Positions 8,553 to 18,112 of a DNA stretch of 64,000 nt are shown here, in pieces (within the stretch, counting starts at the first letter, position 1; every line of letters begins with the position of its first letter). Source of the DNA: Phycisphaerales bacterium (lineage in GTDB: Bacteria > Planctomycetota > Phycisphaerae > Phycisphaerales > UBA1924); contig CANHCQ010000002.1 in assembly GCA_947459215.1 (NCBI GenBank), forward strand, positions 186,001 to 250,000, written 5' to 3'. A program made the translations under genes and the position numbers. Under the pieces are notes generated by a model. It saw nothing but the letters and a program-made list of their open reading frames with translations, searched no databases and had not been told where the DNA came from.

Positions 8553-8733
8553 GGCAGGAGAGTCGCAAATGCGGGGCCGTCAGGGTGCATCTCTGCGCGA
8601 AACCAAAAGCGAACGGCACATGGCGGAGCGTGGGAATCGAGGCGGGAAATCGGGACTCAGAAACGCGGAGTTCGCGGATTGAGATCTGGTCTCTCAACGC
8701 TGAGAATCAAGACCCAACACCCGATGTTCGCGC

Positions 8734-10284
8734 TCACAGCGTTGCTTCAACGAGCCGCATCTCTTTCCACTTCTTGAGCTTGAGGCCGAGGGTCCGGACG
8801 CCGATGCCCAGGGCGCTGGCGGTGCGTTGGCGGTGGCCATTGAACTTGTGGAGGGCGTCGACGATGGCTTCACGCTCGAGGTCCTCGAGGGTGCGGATGA
8901 CACTCGAAAGGTTGTTCTGCGCCGAGGGCTTACCCTCGACTTGGGCGCTGGGTGCCGCAGGGAGAGGCGAGGCAAGAAGATTAGTTGCGCCGTGGAGGGT
9001 GGCCGCGGGCACCGCGGATGCGTGCAGCGGGGTGGCACGCATCGGGGCGGGGCAGAGCCAGCCCTGGAGAGGGTCGGCGCCGATGGTAACGGGTTCGGAG
9101 CTGTCACTGCGGCCAAGGAGCACGACCGCTCGCTCACAGATGTTCTGCAGTTCGCGAACGTTGCCGGGCCATGAATAGGTTTGCATCACGCGGGCGGCTT
9201 CGGGGGAGAGACGCATCGGGGTGCGGCCTTCACGCTTGCAGACCTGGGAGAGGAAGTGGTTGGCCAGAGCGCCGATGTCGGCGAGGCGTTCACTCAGCGA
9301 GGGCACCTGCACCGGGAGGACGTTGAGGCGGAAGAACAGGTCCTGCCGGAACTCGCCGGAGGCGACGGCTTTGTGCATGTCGCGATTGCTCGTGGCGATG
9401 ACGCGGACATCGACGCCGATGGAGAGGCTGCTGCCAACGCGTTCGAAGGTGCGTTCCTGCAGCACGCGGAGGAGCTTGGCCTGGATGCGGGGCGAGACTT
9501 CGGAAACCTCGTCGAGCAGGAGTGTTCCGCCGTCGGAGAGCTCGAAGCGGCCCTTGCGGAGCTTGTCGGCACCGGTGAACGCGCCCTTCTCATGGCCGAA
9601 GAGTTCGGACTCGAGAAGGCTCTCGGAAAGAGCCGCGCAGTTGATTGCGAGGAAGGGCCCGTTCTTGCGGGGCGAGGTCTCGTGGATCGCGCGGGCGACG
9701 ACTTCCTTGCCGGAGCCGCTGGGGCCGGTGACGAGGACGGTGCCGTGGGATGCGGCGATGGCGCGGAGCGAATCGCGGAGCTTGCGCATCGGCTCGCTGT
9801 CGCCGACGAGACGGGCGACGCCGCTGAGGCCGCTGCCGCTGGTGCGATCGGTCTGTTCGATGCCGGGCGAGCCGTCGGGGATTCCGGCGGCGGCGCGGAG
9901 GAGTTTGTTCTCGCGGAGGACGCGGCCGTGCTCGGCGGCGCGCTTGATGGTGATGACGAGCTCGTCGCCCTCGAACGGCTTGGTGAGATAGTCGAAGGCG
10001 CCCTGCTTGATTGCGGTGACGGCCGTCTCGATGGTGCCGAAGGCGGTCATGAGAACGACCGGCAGGTCATCGTCGATCTGGCGGATTCGTTCGAGGAGTT
10101 CGATGCCGGTCATGCCGGGCATTTTGAGATCGGTGACGACCACGTCGGGGCGTTTGGCCGCGATCTGTGCGAGCGCGTTCGGGGCGTCGGGAGCGGTGGC
10201 AATGGCGAAGCCGGCCCGTTCAAGGGTGGCCCCGACGCTGTCCCGCATGAGTTCTTTGTCATCAACGACCAGCACGCTGCGCAT
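8734..10284 (-). CDS. FlrC/NtrC-type sigma-54-dependent response regulator
   Basis: 516 aa from ATG 10284, which has a CGGAG site 8 nt upstream; a GTG two codons earlier is less likely. Three domains are visible: a receiver with the phosphoacceptor Asp at about residue 52 (TDLKMPGMTG); an AAA+ domain with Walker A (GPSGSGKE) and the GAFTGA loop that contacts sigma-54; and a C-terminal Fis-type helix-turn-helix (DALHKFNGHRQRTASALGIG). It follows the histidine kinase gene by 38 nt, so the two form a two-component pair. Placement inside a flagellar cluster suggests an FlrC/FleR-like role in turning on middle flagellar genes from sigma-54 promoters. Confidence 0.92.
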   Translation of the reverse strand: MRSVLVVDDKELMRDSVGATLERAGFAIATAPDAPNALAQIAAKRPDVVVTDLKMPGMTGIELLERIRQIDDDLPVVLMTAFGTIETAVTAIKQGAFDYLTKPFEGDELVITIKRAAEHGRVLRENKLLRAAAGIPDGSPGIEQTDRTSGSGLSGVARLVGDSEPMRKLRDSLRAIAASHGTVLVTGPSGSGKEVVARAIHETSPRKNGPFLAINCAALSESLLESELFGHEKGAFTGADKLRKGRFELSDGGTLLLDEVSEVSPRIQAKLLRVLQERTFERVGSSLSIGVDVRVIATSNRDMHKAVASGEFRQDLFFRLNVLPVQVPSLSERLADIGALANHFLSQVCKREGRTPMRLSPEAARVMQTYSWPGNVRELQNICERAVVLLGRSDSSEPVTIGADPLQGWLCPAPMRATPLHASAVPAATLHGATNLLASPLPAAPSAQVEGKPSAQNNLSSVIRTLEDLEREAIVDALHKFNGHRQRTASALGIGVRTLGLKLKKWKEMRLVEATL

Positions 10285-10322
10285 GCACACGACTCCGTCA
10301 TGCAGCCGCGATCGCCTTGGAG

Positions 10323-11375
10323 TTACGCGGCCCCGGATAGCCTCCGATCCGGAGCGGCCGCGATGGCGACGAGCGGCAAAGTTTGCTCGACTGGCTCCAT
10401 CGGCGAAACGGCGGGTCCGAGACCAGAACTTTCTGCGCGTTGGTTGTGGCGTTCGGCGCGTGCGAGCGGGAGTTGGAGCTCGATGGTGGCGCCCGGGCCG
10501 TCGGAGTTATTGCCAGCGACAACCCTGCCGGCGTGGGCGTCCATGATGCGGTGGACGATGGCGAGGCCCAGTCCGGTGCCGGCCTTGCGGGTGGTGAAGA
10601 ACGGGTTGAACATACGCGTGAGGACTTCGGGCGAGAGACCTGGGCCGGTGTCGCGGACGATGATGCAGGCGAACTTTTCGCGTTTGCCGGCGCGGACGGC
10701 GATCTGGCGGCGCTTGGACTCGATGCGCAGCGTGCGTTCGGACTCGGATGGGCTTGCGGTCTCGACCATCGCTTCGATCGCGTTGCGGATGATGTTGGTC
10801 AGGGCCTGCTGGAGCAGCGATTCGTCGCCTTGGATGTCGGCGAAGTCGGCGGGTCTCTCGGCACGCGTGACGCAGACAGTCCTCCAGCCCTCGACGCCGT
10901 CGTGTTGACAGGACTCGAGGGCGCGATCGATCATGCTCGGGATGTGGAGTGGTTCGGGAGCGACGCGGAACTCGCGGGAGAAGGTGAGCACATCGCCGAC
11001 GACAGCGTTGAGGCCCCTGGTGGCGGTCATGATCTTCTCGGCGAGCTTGTGCTGCTCGGGCCGATCGTTCAGATCATCGCGGAGCATGCGGGCAAAGAGC
11101 GAGATCGAGCCAAGCGGGTTTCGGATCTCGTGGGCGATGCCGGCGGCCATTTCGCCGAGGGCGGCGAGTCGGCTGGCCCGCTCGAGTTGTTCGTTGGCGT
11201 CGTGGAGTTCGCGGGAAAGGCGGGCGACCTCGGCGCGGAGCTGCTCGTGGGTGGCCTGCAGCTTGCCGGTGACGTCGTTGAACGCTGACATCAGTTCGGC
11301 GAGATCGCCGGCGGTGAGATTGGGCCGAGGGGACGCGGGCGTGGGAGGATTGGTGGGGGGAACTTCGGTGTTCAT
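10323..11375 (-). CDS. FlrB/FleS-like soluble sensor histidine kinase
   Basis: 350 aa from ATG 11375. The frame extends further upstream but into the FlgN-like gene with Pro/Arg-rich sequence, so the internal ATG was chosen. A coiled coil (about residues 25-60) leads into a HisKA dimerisation helix with the phosphorylated His in GIAHEIRNPLG. The ATP-binding domain has the N box (ALTNIIRNAIEAM), G1 (DTGPGLSP), F box (NPFFTTRK) and G2 (GTGLGLAI). No transmembrane segment or clear PAS domain is present, so it senses a cytoplasmic signal, perhaps assembly state as proposed for FlrB/FleS kinases. It is the partner of the following sigma-54 activator. Confidence 0.9.
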   Translation of the reverse strand: MNTEVPPTNPPTPASPRPNLTAGDLAELMSAFNDVTGKLQATHEQLRAEVARLSRELHDANEQLERASRLAALGEMAAGIAHEIRNPLGSISLFARMLRDDLNDRPEQHKLAEKIMTATRGLNAVVGDVLTFSREFRVAPEPLHIPSMIDRALESCQHDGVEGWRTVCVTRAERPADFADIQGDESLLQQALTNIIRNAIEAMVETASPSESERTLRIESKRRQIAVRAGKREKFACIIVRDTGPGLSPEVLTRMFNPFFTTRKAGTGLGLAIVHRIMDAHAGRVVAGNNSDGPGATIELQLPLARAERHNQRAESSGLGPAVSPMEPVEQTLPLVAIAAAPDRRLSGAA

Positions 11376-11415
11376 GGCCTCGTGCTCCGCCGAGGGATGG
11401 TGGTTGTGAATCGGC

Positions 11416-11865
11416 TTACGCGCTGGTGTCCTGGAAGCCGGGGCCGCGGGGCGTGCGGTCGACCTGATATGCGCCGGTGGCGGCACGGTTGGTGTTCATC
11501 GAGGCGATAGCGGCGGCGAGTTCGTCGCGCTTGGCGGTCATGCGTTTGGTGTCCGCGGCGTCGGAGTGTGCGATGGCGCGGGCGAGCTCGGCGACGGCGG
11601 TGCGGCGCTGGTTGATCTGGGGCAGCGCGGTGTCGCTGGATGGGATAGCGGCGACGGCGCGGTCGATCTGATTGGTAAGGGCCGTGGCCTGATCCAGGAT
11701 GAGGCCGCGTTGTTCGATGACGGCGAGGAGATCCTCGGATTCGTCCTCATCGATGAGGCGGCTCTGGGCGGAGCAGAGGCGGCCGACGGCTTCGAGCAGC
11801 TCGTGCTGCTGGGTGAGCAGATCGAGCGCCTGGGCGGCGGGACTGGATGGGTTGTTGCCTTGCAT
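11416..11865 (-). CDS. FlgN-like flagellar chaperone (probable)
   Basis: 149 aa, mostly helical and charged (ALDLLTQQHELLEAVGRL, then IEQRGLILDQATALTNQID). FlgN-family proteins are small helical chaperones that escort hook-filament junction proteins to the export gate. The length, the heptad-like leucine pattern and the disordered C-terminal tail fit. The gene begins the minus-strand flagellar run, 40 nt before the histidine kinase. Sequence conservation in this family is low, so it remains a family-level guess supported by context. Confidence 0.55.
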   Translation of the reverse strand: MQGNNPSSPAAQALDLLTQQHELLEAVGRLCSAQSRLIDEDESEDLLAVIEQRGLILDQATALTNQIDRAVAAIPSSDTALPQINQRRTAVAELARAIAHSDAADTKRMTAKRDELAAAIASMNTNRAATGAYQVDRTPRGPGFQDTSA

Positions 11866-11948
11866 GAGGAGCCTCCTGCTCCGGAAGGTGAGGCGGTGTG
11901 GGAGATTGCTGCGTCGCGGCGATCCTCGCCGCGTGGGGCTTTGTCAGT

Positions 11949-14402
11949 CTACTCGTGTTCCTTGGATTCCATGGTCTGTGCATTGGCGAGGCGGTCGGTG
12001 GCATCGAGCCAGCGTTCCCAGTTTTCGCGGGTCATGGGCAGGTCGCGGTCATCCCAGACTTCGTTTGGCAGGCTCTTGTAGAAGCGGCGGGCGCGTTCGT
12101 TGGCGGTGGCGGCGGCCTTGAAGTCGCCTCGTTCCAGGTTGGCGTTGACGATCTGGGTCATGGCGACGAGCGACGCGGGGTCGGTGGGGTAGCGGTCGCG
12201 GGCGGCGGTGTAGGCGCGGATGGCCTCGTCGTAGTTGCCCTGCATGTACTCGCAGTCGCCGAGATAGAAGTACGAGTTGCGCAAGTAGGTTTCCTCGACG
12301 ACGCTGCGCTTGTGAGGCGGCTTGGCCTCGAGCGAGCGGCGCGTCTGATCGAACGCGAGCGACGCCTTGGCGAGGCGATCTCGGAGGCTGCGCTCCTGCG
12401 ACTGTCGCTGGTCGAGCGGGAGGCCCTGGTCCATGCTGCGCCGGATGTTCTCGGCGGAGAGGCGGTAGCTGTCGGCGAGACGGAAACGGAGCAGCTCGAC
12501 GTTGGGCGTGTCGGGGTATCGGGCGAGCATCTCTTCGATGCGTTCGATGGCGCGCTCGTAGTTGCCGCCGCGGTAGCACATGGTGCCGAACTCGGCGAGC
12601 GCGTCTCGGAAGTTCGGGGAGTCGACGCCGCTGACGGAGCCGTTGAGGACGGAGATGAGCAGATCCTCGGCGCGTTGGAGCTTGTTGGCGTCGCCGGTGG
12701 CGATGAGGGTCTGGGCGAGGGGGACGAAGCTGGCGTCGGCGAAGGGGCCGGTTCCGACGCGGCCGGGTGCGCCCTCTCGGGAATTGATGATGTCCTCGAA
12801 CGTGGCGATGGCGAGCTCGATGTCGCCGCGGGCTTGGTAGCAGCGTGCTAGGCGGAACTTGGCTTCGGCGCTGCGGGGGTCGGCGGGGAATTCGTCGGAG
12901 AACTGCTTGAACTGAGCGACGGCCATTTCCTGTTCGCCGGCGCGGTCGTAGGCGTCAGCGGCGAGCCAGAGCGAGTCGCCGAACGCGGTGCTGCTCTGGC
13001 TGGCGACGGCAGCGGTGTGCGCTTTGTACGCCTTCGCGGCGGAGAGGAAGTGCTCCCGCGCCCGTTTGCGGGTCGTGGGATCAAGGTCCATGATGCTGAC
13101 CTTGGCCGAGCCGGCGGAGACTTCGGCGATGGCTTCTTCGGCGAGAGTCCGGTGTGCGTCGCCCATGGCGCGGAGAACTTCGGCCGGGCGTTTGCCCTCG
13201 GGGAACATCGAATCAGCGATCGATGCATAGCGGAGCGCGGTCTTGGCGTCGCCAGCGTCGTAGCGGGTGCGGAAGCGAGCGATGATGCTCTCGGCGGCTT
13301 CGAGCTTGGTGAGATTGCTGTCGGTGCTCGGGTCGTTGAACGCTTCGGCGAGGCGCGAGTAGGCGTCGAGCGAAGGATCGGTCTCGTCGAGCGAGGCGAG
13401 CACGGCACCGAGCCCCATGAGGGCGCTTCTGCGGAGCGGCTTGGTTCCCGGCGTTTCGAGGATGGTTTCGTAGAGTCCCTTGGCGGTCTCGAACTCGTTG
13501 CGGGCGGCGACGATGTTGGCGAGCAGCAAGCGAGAGCGGCTCGAGATGGGCTCGGCGTTTTCTGCGGTCTCGATCGCTCGGGCGAGCCACTTTTCCGCCT
13601 CGGGGTATTGGTTGCTGGTGAAATAGGCGCGGCCGAGGAGTTCGAGGAGTTCGGCGCGCTCGGCGGTCTGGTTCTCTTCGAGGCGGGGCAGCTGCTGGAG
13701 CATGCCGCGGATGGCCTCGTCGTTGAAGCCGCCGAGGATGCGGAGTTCGGCCTGGCGCATCATGGCCCAGCTGCGGTCGGCGTCGGCAAGGTTTGGTTCG
13801 CCGAGCATCCACGCAACGAGGGCGGTGGCCCGGTCCTGATCGGGCACAGGCTTGGCGAGGAGCTTGGTGACCAGTTCGCGGACGAGCGCGACCTGGCGGC
13901 TGCGTTCGCCGCTGGGGAGCGAGTCGATGCGGTTCTGGGCTTCCTCGAGGCGGTCGAGCGCGATGAGGCAGCGTGCGAAGCGCTCGATGTCGGCGGCGTC
14001 GAGGCGCTGCTTCATCTCCTCGGCGTTGAGATAGCTCTTGATGACGTTGTCGAAGTTCTCTTCGCTCTTGAGGTTCTTCGCCAGCGCGGCTTCATAGATC
14101 GAGCGGGCGATCAGCAGGTGATACTGCTTTTGGCCCGCGGCGGGGAGCTTGCCCTTCTCGATCTGCGGCCAGACCTCTGCATTGAGCAGCTTGATCGCGT
14201 CCTCGTACTTCTCGGCGTCGACGAGCTTGCTGGCTTCCTCGACGCGGGGCATGACGTCGGTGGCCGGGCGGGCCATGAGCACCGCGGCCAGACCGGCGGC
14301 GAGCGCGACGCCTGAGATCGCGAAGACGGGAAGTTGCCACGCGTCGCGCCAAGAGGCGGGCGTTGCGGCGGGCGAGGGGGTTGGTTGCGGATCGTCGGGC
14401 AT
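11949..14402 (-). CDS. Large membrane-anchored tetratricopeptide repeat protein
   Basis: 817 aa from ATG 14402 (PDDPQPTPSP); the few upstream codons have no support. A Pro-rich cytoplasmic tail is followed by one transmembrane helix (about residues 23-43). The rest is a long helical solenoid with many TPR-like units, for example ELLGRAYFTSNQYPEAEKWL, FGTMCYRGGNYERAIERI and FYLGDCEYMQGNYDEAIRAY. Such proteins are scaffolds for envelope complexes. It lies 83 nt upstream of the FlgN-like gene in the same orientation and may be co-transcribed with the flagellar genes, but no motif proves a flagellar role. Function unknown. Confidence 0.82.
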   Translation of the reverse strand: MPDDPQPTPSPAATPASWRDAWQLPVFAISGVALAAGLAAVLMARPATDVMPRVEEASKLVDAEKYEDAIKLLNAEVWPQIEKGKLPAAGQKQYHLLIARSIYEAALAKNLKSEENFDNVIKSYLNAEEMKQRLDAADIERFARCLIALDRLEEAQNRIDSLPSGERSRQVALVRELVTKLLAKPVPDQDRATALVAWMLGEPNLADADRSWAMMRQAELRILGGFNDEAIRGMLQQLPRLEENQTAERAELLELLGRAYFTSNQYPEAEKWLARAIETAENAEPISSRSRLLLANIVAARNEFETAKGLYETILETPGTKPLRRSALMGLGAVLASLDETDPSLDAYSRLAEAFNDPSTDSNLTKLEAAESIIARFRTRYDAGDAKTALRYASIADSMFPEGKRPAEVLRAMGDAHRTLAEEAIAEVSAGSAKVSIMDLDPTTRKRAREHFLSAAKAYKAHTAAVASQSSTAFGDSLWLAADAYDRAGEQEMAVAQFKQFSDEFPADPRSAEAKFRLARCYQARGDIELAIATFEDIINSREGAPGRVGTGPFADASFVPLAQTLIATGDANKLQRAEDLLISVLNGSVSGVDSPNFRDALAEFGTMCYRGGNYERAIERIEEMLARYPDTPNVELLRFRLADSYRLSAENIRRSMDQGLPLDQRQSQERSLRDRLAKASLAFDQTRRSLEAKPPHKRSVVEETYLRNSYFYLGDCEYMQGNYDEAIRAYTAARDRYPTDPASLVAMTQIVNANLERGDFKAAATANERARRFYKSLPNEVWDDRDLPMTRENWERWLDATDRLANAQTMESKEHE

Positions 14403-14491
14403 GAAGCGAGGAACCACGACACGACACAACGCCGCGGGTGTCGCGGCGAGTGGCAGATCAATAACACAGGATGTATCGGGTTGAACTCGAC

Positions 14492-14532
14492 CGCGCCTTC
14501 AGCCGTGCGGGACGTATTCGGGTGAAGGCGCG
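14492..14532. terminator. Inverted repeat between the TPR and GH31 genes
   Basis: A perfect 10-bp inverted repeat (CGCGCCTTCA/TGAAGGCGCG) with a 21-nt loop lies about 40 nt past the GH31 stop on the minus strand. There is no T-tract, so it may be a Rho-type or processing hairpin rather than a classic terminator. Confidence 0.35.
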
Positions 14533-14569
14533 ATAACGACGGGCGTCAGGGCGTCCAGAAGCGGCCTTA

Positions 14570-16801
14570 TCAAGGGATTTGCTGGTACTCACCCTTGGTG
14601 ATGTGGCCGTCCTGGTGGAGCACAACGACTTCGACCTTGCGTTCGGGCAGGGGGAAGACACCCTCGGTCTGGCGACCGGTGACGACGACGCCCTTGGCGG
14701 TGGTCTTGGCTTCAAGTTGCGTAAACGCGAAGTCGCCCTTCTCGAAGTGGTAGCCGTCGCCGGAGTCTTCGTAGAGCTCGCCGCGGGCTTCCTGCTTGTG
14801 ATCCACGGCGACGATGAGCGTGAGCGGGTCGAGCGGCTTCTCGCCGTCGAACTGCATGACGGGGCCGATGGGCAGGATGGAGCCGGGCTTGAGGAAGAGC
14901 TCGGGCAGGTCCGGGTCGCGTTGGAGCTTGGCGATCGGAGTCTGCGGGTCAAGCAGCTCGAAGGGGCACCAGTTTCCGGTGGAGAGTCCGGGCAGCGGGG
15001 CGCTGGCGGCGCCGACGCCGCCGAGGCCGGAGGTGGGCATGCCCTTGGGGTCGCGCTTCATCTCGCTGTTGGACCAGACGTTGCAGCGGACGAGCAGAGC
15101 GTCGCCGAGGAGGAACGAGTCGTCGATGGCGCGGAGGGCGCGCTGCTTGGGGTTGGCGAAGAAGAGCGGGCGTGCGACGGGCAGGCCGGTGAGGTGGGAC
15201 TCGCGGAAGAGCGTGTAGAGGTACGGCAGCAGGCGGGCGCGGCGCTCGAGGGCGCGGCGGCAGGTGGCTTCGCACTTCTCGCCGAAGGACCAGGGCTCGT
15301 GATCGATGCTGTCTTTGACGCTGTGCCCACGGCCGAAGGGCAGCAGAGCACCGATGCCCATCCACCGGGCGAAGAGTTCGCCGTCGGCGTTGTCGGCGAA
15401 GCCGCCGATGTCGGGGCCGACGAAGGGCTGGCCGCTGAGGCCGAGGTTGAGGACCATGGGGATCGACCAGCGGAGATGTCGCCAGTTGCTCTTGTTGTCA
15501 CCGGTCCAGGTGGCGGCGTAGCGGTGCCCACCGAGGAAGTTGGAGCGGGTGAGCACGAACGGCCGCTTGTCGGGGTTGGCCTTCTCCATGCCGTGGCGGC
15601 TGGCGCGGACCATCTGCATGCCGTAGATATTGCGGTAGCGGAGGTGGTTGCCGCGGCCGCCGAGTTCGGGGTCGGCTTCGTGGACGTTGCTCTCGGGCAT
15701 CTGCTTGTTGGGAACGTCGAAGACGGCGGGCTCGTTCATGTCGTTCCAGACGCCGTCGAGTCCGGTGGCCATGTAGTCCTTATAGAGGGTGCCCCACCAG
15801 TCGCGGGTGCGCTTTCGGGTGAAGTCTGGGAAGGAGCAGGGGCCGGGCCAAACCTTGCCGACGAAGTCGTGGCCGAAGCGGTTCTTGATGAAGTGATCGC
15901 CGGCTTTGCCATCGCGGTAGGCGGGGTAGTGGTCGTCGGTCATGAGGCCGGGGTCGATCATCCAGACGCTCTTGAAGCCGATGGAGTGGAGGTAGTCGTT
16001 GAGGGCCTTGGGCTCGGGGAACTTGCCGGTGTCGAAGGTGAAGCAGCGGTAGCCGAACATGTAATCGATGTCCATCCAGATCACGCCGCAGGGGAGCTTG
16101 CGCTTGCGGAATCCCTCGGCGATCTCGCGGACGCGGGAGTCGGGCTCGTAGCTCCAGCGGCACTGTTGATACTGGATGGCCCAACGCGGGGGCATGGGCA
16201 TGGTGCCGGTGAGGCGTGCGAGGGCGCGGAGAACTTCCTGAGCGTTCTGGCCTTCGATGACGGTGACGCCGGGGCTCTGGGTGTCGCGAGTGGAGTACTG
16301 AGCGGCGAAGAGGATGCCGTCGCGGAGATCGACGACGCCGCGGTGGGTGGTCTCGTGTATGACGCCGAACGCGGTGCCGTCGGGGCGAACGCCCAACACC
16401 CAGGGGTGAGCCTGATAGAGCGAGGGCATGGACTCTTCGTAGCCGAAGCAGTCGGTGGTCCAGATGCTTCGCTTGATGCCGTTGCGGAGCAGGCGGCCGG
16501 GCTGCTCGCCGGTGCCGTAGAGCGAGGTGCCGGGTTCGACGGCGATGTGAGCCAGGGCCCACTGGTCGGCTTGCGCAAAGCGGGGGCGGACAGTGCCACC
16601 GAACGCACGGCTGCGGGCGGTGGGTTGCTCGATGTACGCGGGGAATGGTGCGACGGGGATGGCCGCGAAGAGTGGATCGCGGAAGCGGACGGCCCCGCCG
16701 TCGAGGGTGACACCGGGCGTGGCCGGGCGCCACTCGGGAACGGTGTCAAGGGCGGGGGGCCGGGGGAAGACGTAGTCTGGTACGGGATTCGGGAAAGTCA
16801 T
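14570..16801 (-). CDS. Glycoside hydrolase family 31 alpha-glucosidase
   Basis: 743 aa from ATG 16801, with AGGA 5 nt upstream; the longer frame upstream is Pro/Arg-rich and unsupported. GH31 enzymes release glucose (or xylose) from alpha-linked sugars with retention. The order is an N-terminal beta-sandwich, a (beta/alpha)8 barrel from about residue 200, then C-terminal beta domains. The signature GVWNDMNEP gives the nucleophile Asp354, and WTGDN gives the acid/base Asp435. IWMDIDYM at about 241-248 lines the -1 site. No signal peptide is seen, suggesting a cytoplasmic enzyme on imported oligosaccharides. No sugar transporter is adjacent. Glucosidase is more likely than xylosidase, but substrate cannot be fixed from sequence. 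Confidence 0.92.
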   Translation of the reverse strand: MTFPNPVPDYVFPRPPALDTVPEWRPATPGVTLDGGAVRFRDPLFAAIPVAPFPAYIEQPTARSRAFGGTVRPRFAQADQWALAHIAVEPGTSLYGTGEQPGRLLRNGIKRSIWTTDCFGYEESMPSLYQAHPWVLGVRPDGTAFGVIHETTHRGVVDLRDGILFAAQYSTRDTQSPGVTVIEGQNAQEVLRALARLTGTMPMPPRWAIQYQQCRWSYEPDSRVREIAEGFRKRKLPCGVIWMDIDYMFGYRCFTFDTGKFPEPKALNDYLHSIGFKSVWMIDPGLMTDDHYPAYRDGKAGDHFIKNRFGHDFVGKVWPGPCSFPDFTRKRTRDWWGTLYKDYMATGLDGVWNDMNEPAVFDVPNKQMPESNVHEADPELGGRGNHLRYRNIYGMQMVRASRHGMEKANPDKRPFVLTRSNFLGGHRYAATWTGDNKSNWRHLRWSIPMVLNLGLSGQPFVGPDIGGFADNADGELFARWMGIGALLPFGRGHSVKDSIDHEPWSFGEKCEATCRRALERRARLLPYLYTLFRESHLTGLPVARPLFFANPKQRALRAIDDSFLLGDALLVRCNVWSNSEMKRDPKGMPTSGLGGVGAASAPLPGLSTGNWCPFELLDPQTPIAKLQRDPDLPELFLKPGSILPIGPVMQFDGEKPLDPLTLIVAVDHKQEARGELYEDSGDGYHFEKGDFAFTQLEAKTTAKGVVVTGRQTEGVFPLPERKVEVVVLHQDGHITKGEYQQIP

Positions 16802-17049
16802 GGAAGTCCTGCGGCACACATCCCCTCCGGAAAGGAGGAGGCGGGGGGTGGGTTCAGCGATCGGCTCGACGAGGGAAGAACGGCCCCGTCGAGCGGCGAG
16901 AGAATAGGAAAGTGGAGGCCGGGGAGCGGCGGGCGGGGACGGGGTGGGAACTTCCCGAGAAACCGCTGGGTTGCAACCGCTCCGGCATCTTCCCCAAAGA
17001 TGCGGCATGGCTCGCGCGGCGCGCTGTTCTGGTTTCGAGCGGAGGCACC

Positions 17050-17979
17050 ATGGTCCAAGTTGCTACATTGGGCGTCGTTCAGCGGATACTCACACTCGGC
17101 ACGCTCGCGGCGGCCGCGGCGGTTCTTCCCGGATGCATCATCGTGGCCAACGGCTATTCCGACAGCCCGCAATACACCGAGACGCGCACCGTGCGGGTGC
17201 CGGTGAACGCTGGCACCGGTGTGGACGTTCGGACGCGGAACGGAAACGTCGAGGTCCACGCGGGTGCGGGATCGGAGGCGGTAGTGGTCGCGACGGTGCG
17301 GGCGCGGACGCAGCAGCGTCTGGACGAGACCAAGGTGGTTGCCGATGCGGCGAGCGGTACGCTGAATGTGCGGGTGGAGTGGCCGGAAGGCAGGCCGCAG
17401 TCGGGGGAGGGCTGTTCGTTCAAGATTGACGCGCCGGCGCCCCAAGGCGTGCACGTGGACACGAGCAACGGCAAGATCGCGCTGCGAGACACGTCCGGGC
17501 TGGCGATTCTGGACGCGTCGAACGGTTCGATTCGTGTGATAAACCACGCCGGCGAGGTGCAGGCTGATTCGAGCAACGGCGGGATCGATATCCGCGACGC
17601 ATCGGGGCCGGTCGAGGCGATCACGAGTAACGGGCGGATTGAACTGATGAACGTGGGCGGGCGTGCGGTCGCGCACACGAGCAACGGGTCGATCACCGCG
17701 CACCTTGCGGAGTCATCGACTGGGCCGGTGCAACTGCGGTCGTCGAACGGCCCGATCGATGTGGCGCTGGGGGCGGCGTTTGCGGGGGAGTTGAAGGCGT
17801 CGACCAGCAACGGCAGCGTGCGGCTGAACTCGCCGGCGACAGTGACGAACATGGTCTCGGGCCGCTCGGCGACTCTGCAGTTCGGCAGCGGGGGGGCGGC
17901 TTCGAGCGTGATGACGTCGAACGCGTCGGTGAGCATTACGGCGACGAGCGCCGCACAGCAGGCGGTGGGCGGCCGCTAG
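17050..17979 (+). CDS. DUF4097-family beta-helix lipoprotein
   Basis: 309 aa from ATG 17050, preceded by a strong GGAGG at 17041-17045. The N-terminus is a lipoprotein signal with lipobox LPGC (Cys29). The mature part is a regular series of short beta units in which a TSNG or SSNG turn recurs roughly every 19-21 residues (HVDTSNGKIALRD, LDASNGSIRVIN, ADSSNGGIDIRD, AITSNGRIELMN). This matches DUF4097, a right-handed beta-helix-like family of bacterial surface proteins with no assigned activity. The adjacent gene is a paralogue. Function unknown; the envelope location is well supported. Confidence 0.85.
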   Translation: MVQVATLGVVQRILTLGTLAAAAAVLPGCIIVANGYSDSPQYTETRTVRVPVNAGTGVDVRTRNGNVEVHAGAGSEAVVVATVRARTQQRLDETKVVADAASGTLNVRVEWPEGRPQSGEGCSFKIDAPAPQGVHVDTSNGKIALRDTSGLAILDASNGSIRVINHAGEVQADSSNGGIDIRDASGPVEAITSNGRIELMNVGGRAVAHTSNGSITAHLAESSTGPVQLRSSNGPIDVALGAAFAGELKASTSNGSVRLNSPATVTNMVSGRSATLQFGSGGAASSVMTSNASVSITATSAAQQAVGGR

Positions 17980-18112
17980 TTCGGCTGGCACGTCTGGGTT
18001 TTGTGGCGGAAGTGGGTACCGCGGGCATCTAGGAGAGTCGGTTCGATTCTGCGGCCGCGGCACACCCGTCGCGTTCTGGTCCGTCCGTCACAGTTTTTGA
18101 GAGGAGTCTTGC

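Noticed and set aside
8553-8600. GG-N10-GC sequence upstream of flgB resembling a sigma-54 promoter
   Set aside because: It lies so close to the ATG that transcription would begin at about the start codon, and the match to the consensus is poor.
14579-17206. Plus-strand open frame of about 875 codons opposite the GH31 gene
   Set aside because: High GC gives long antisense frames; the GH31 catalytic motifs on the minus strand are decisive.
18020-18075. tRNA-like segment with GTTCGATTC near 18050
   Set aside because: The T-loop-like string lacks a pairing T-stem, and no acceptor or anticodon stem can be built around it.
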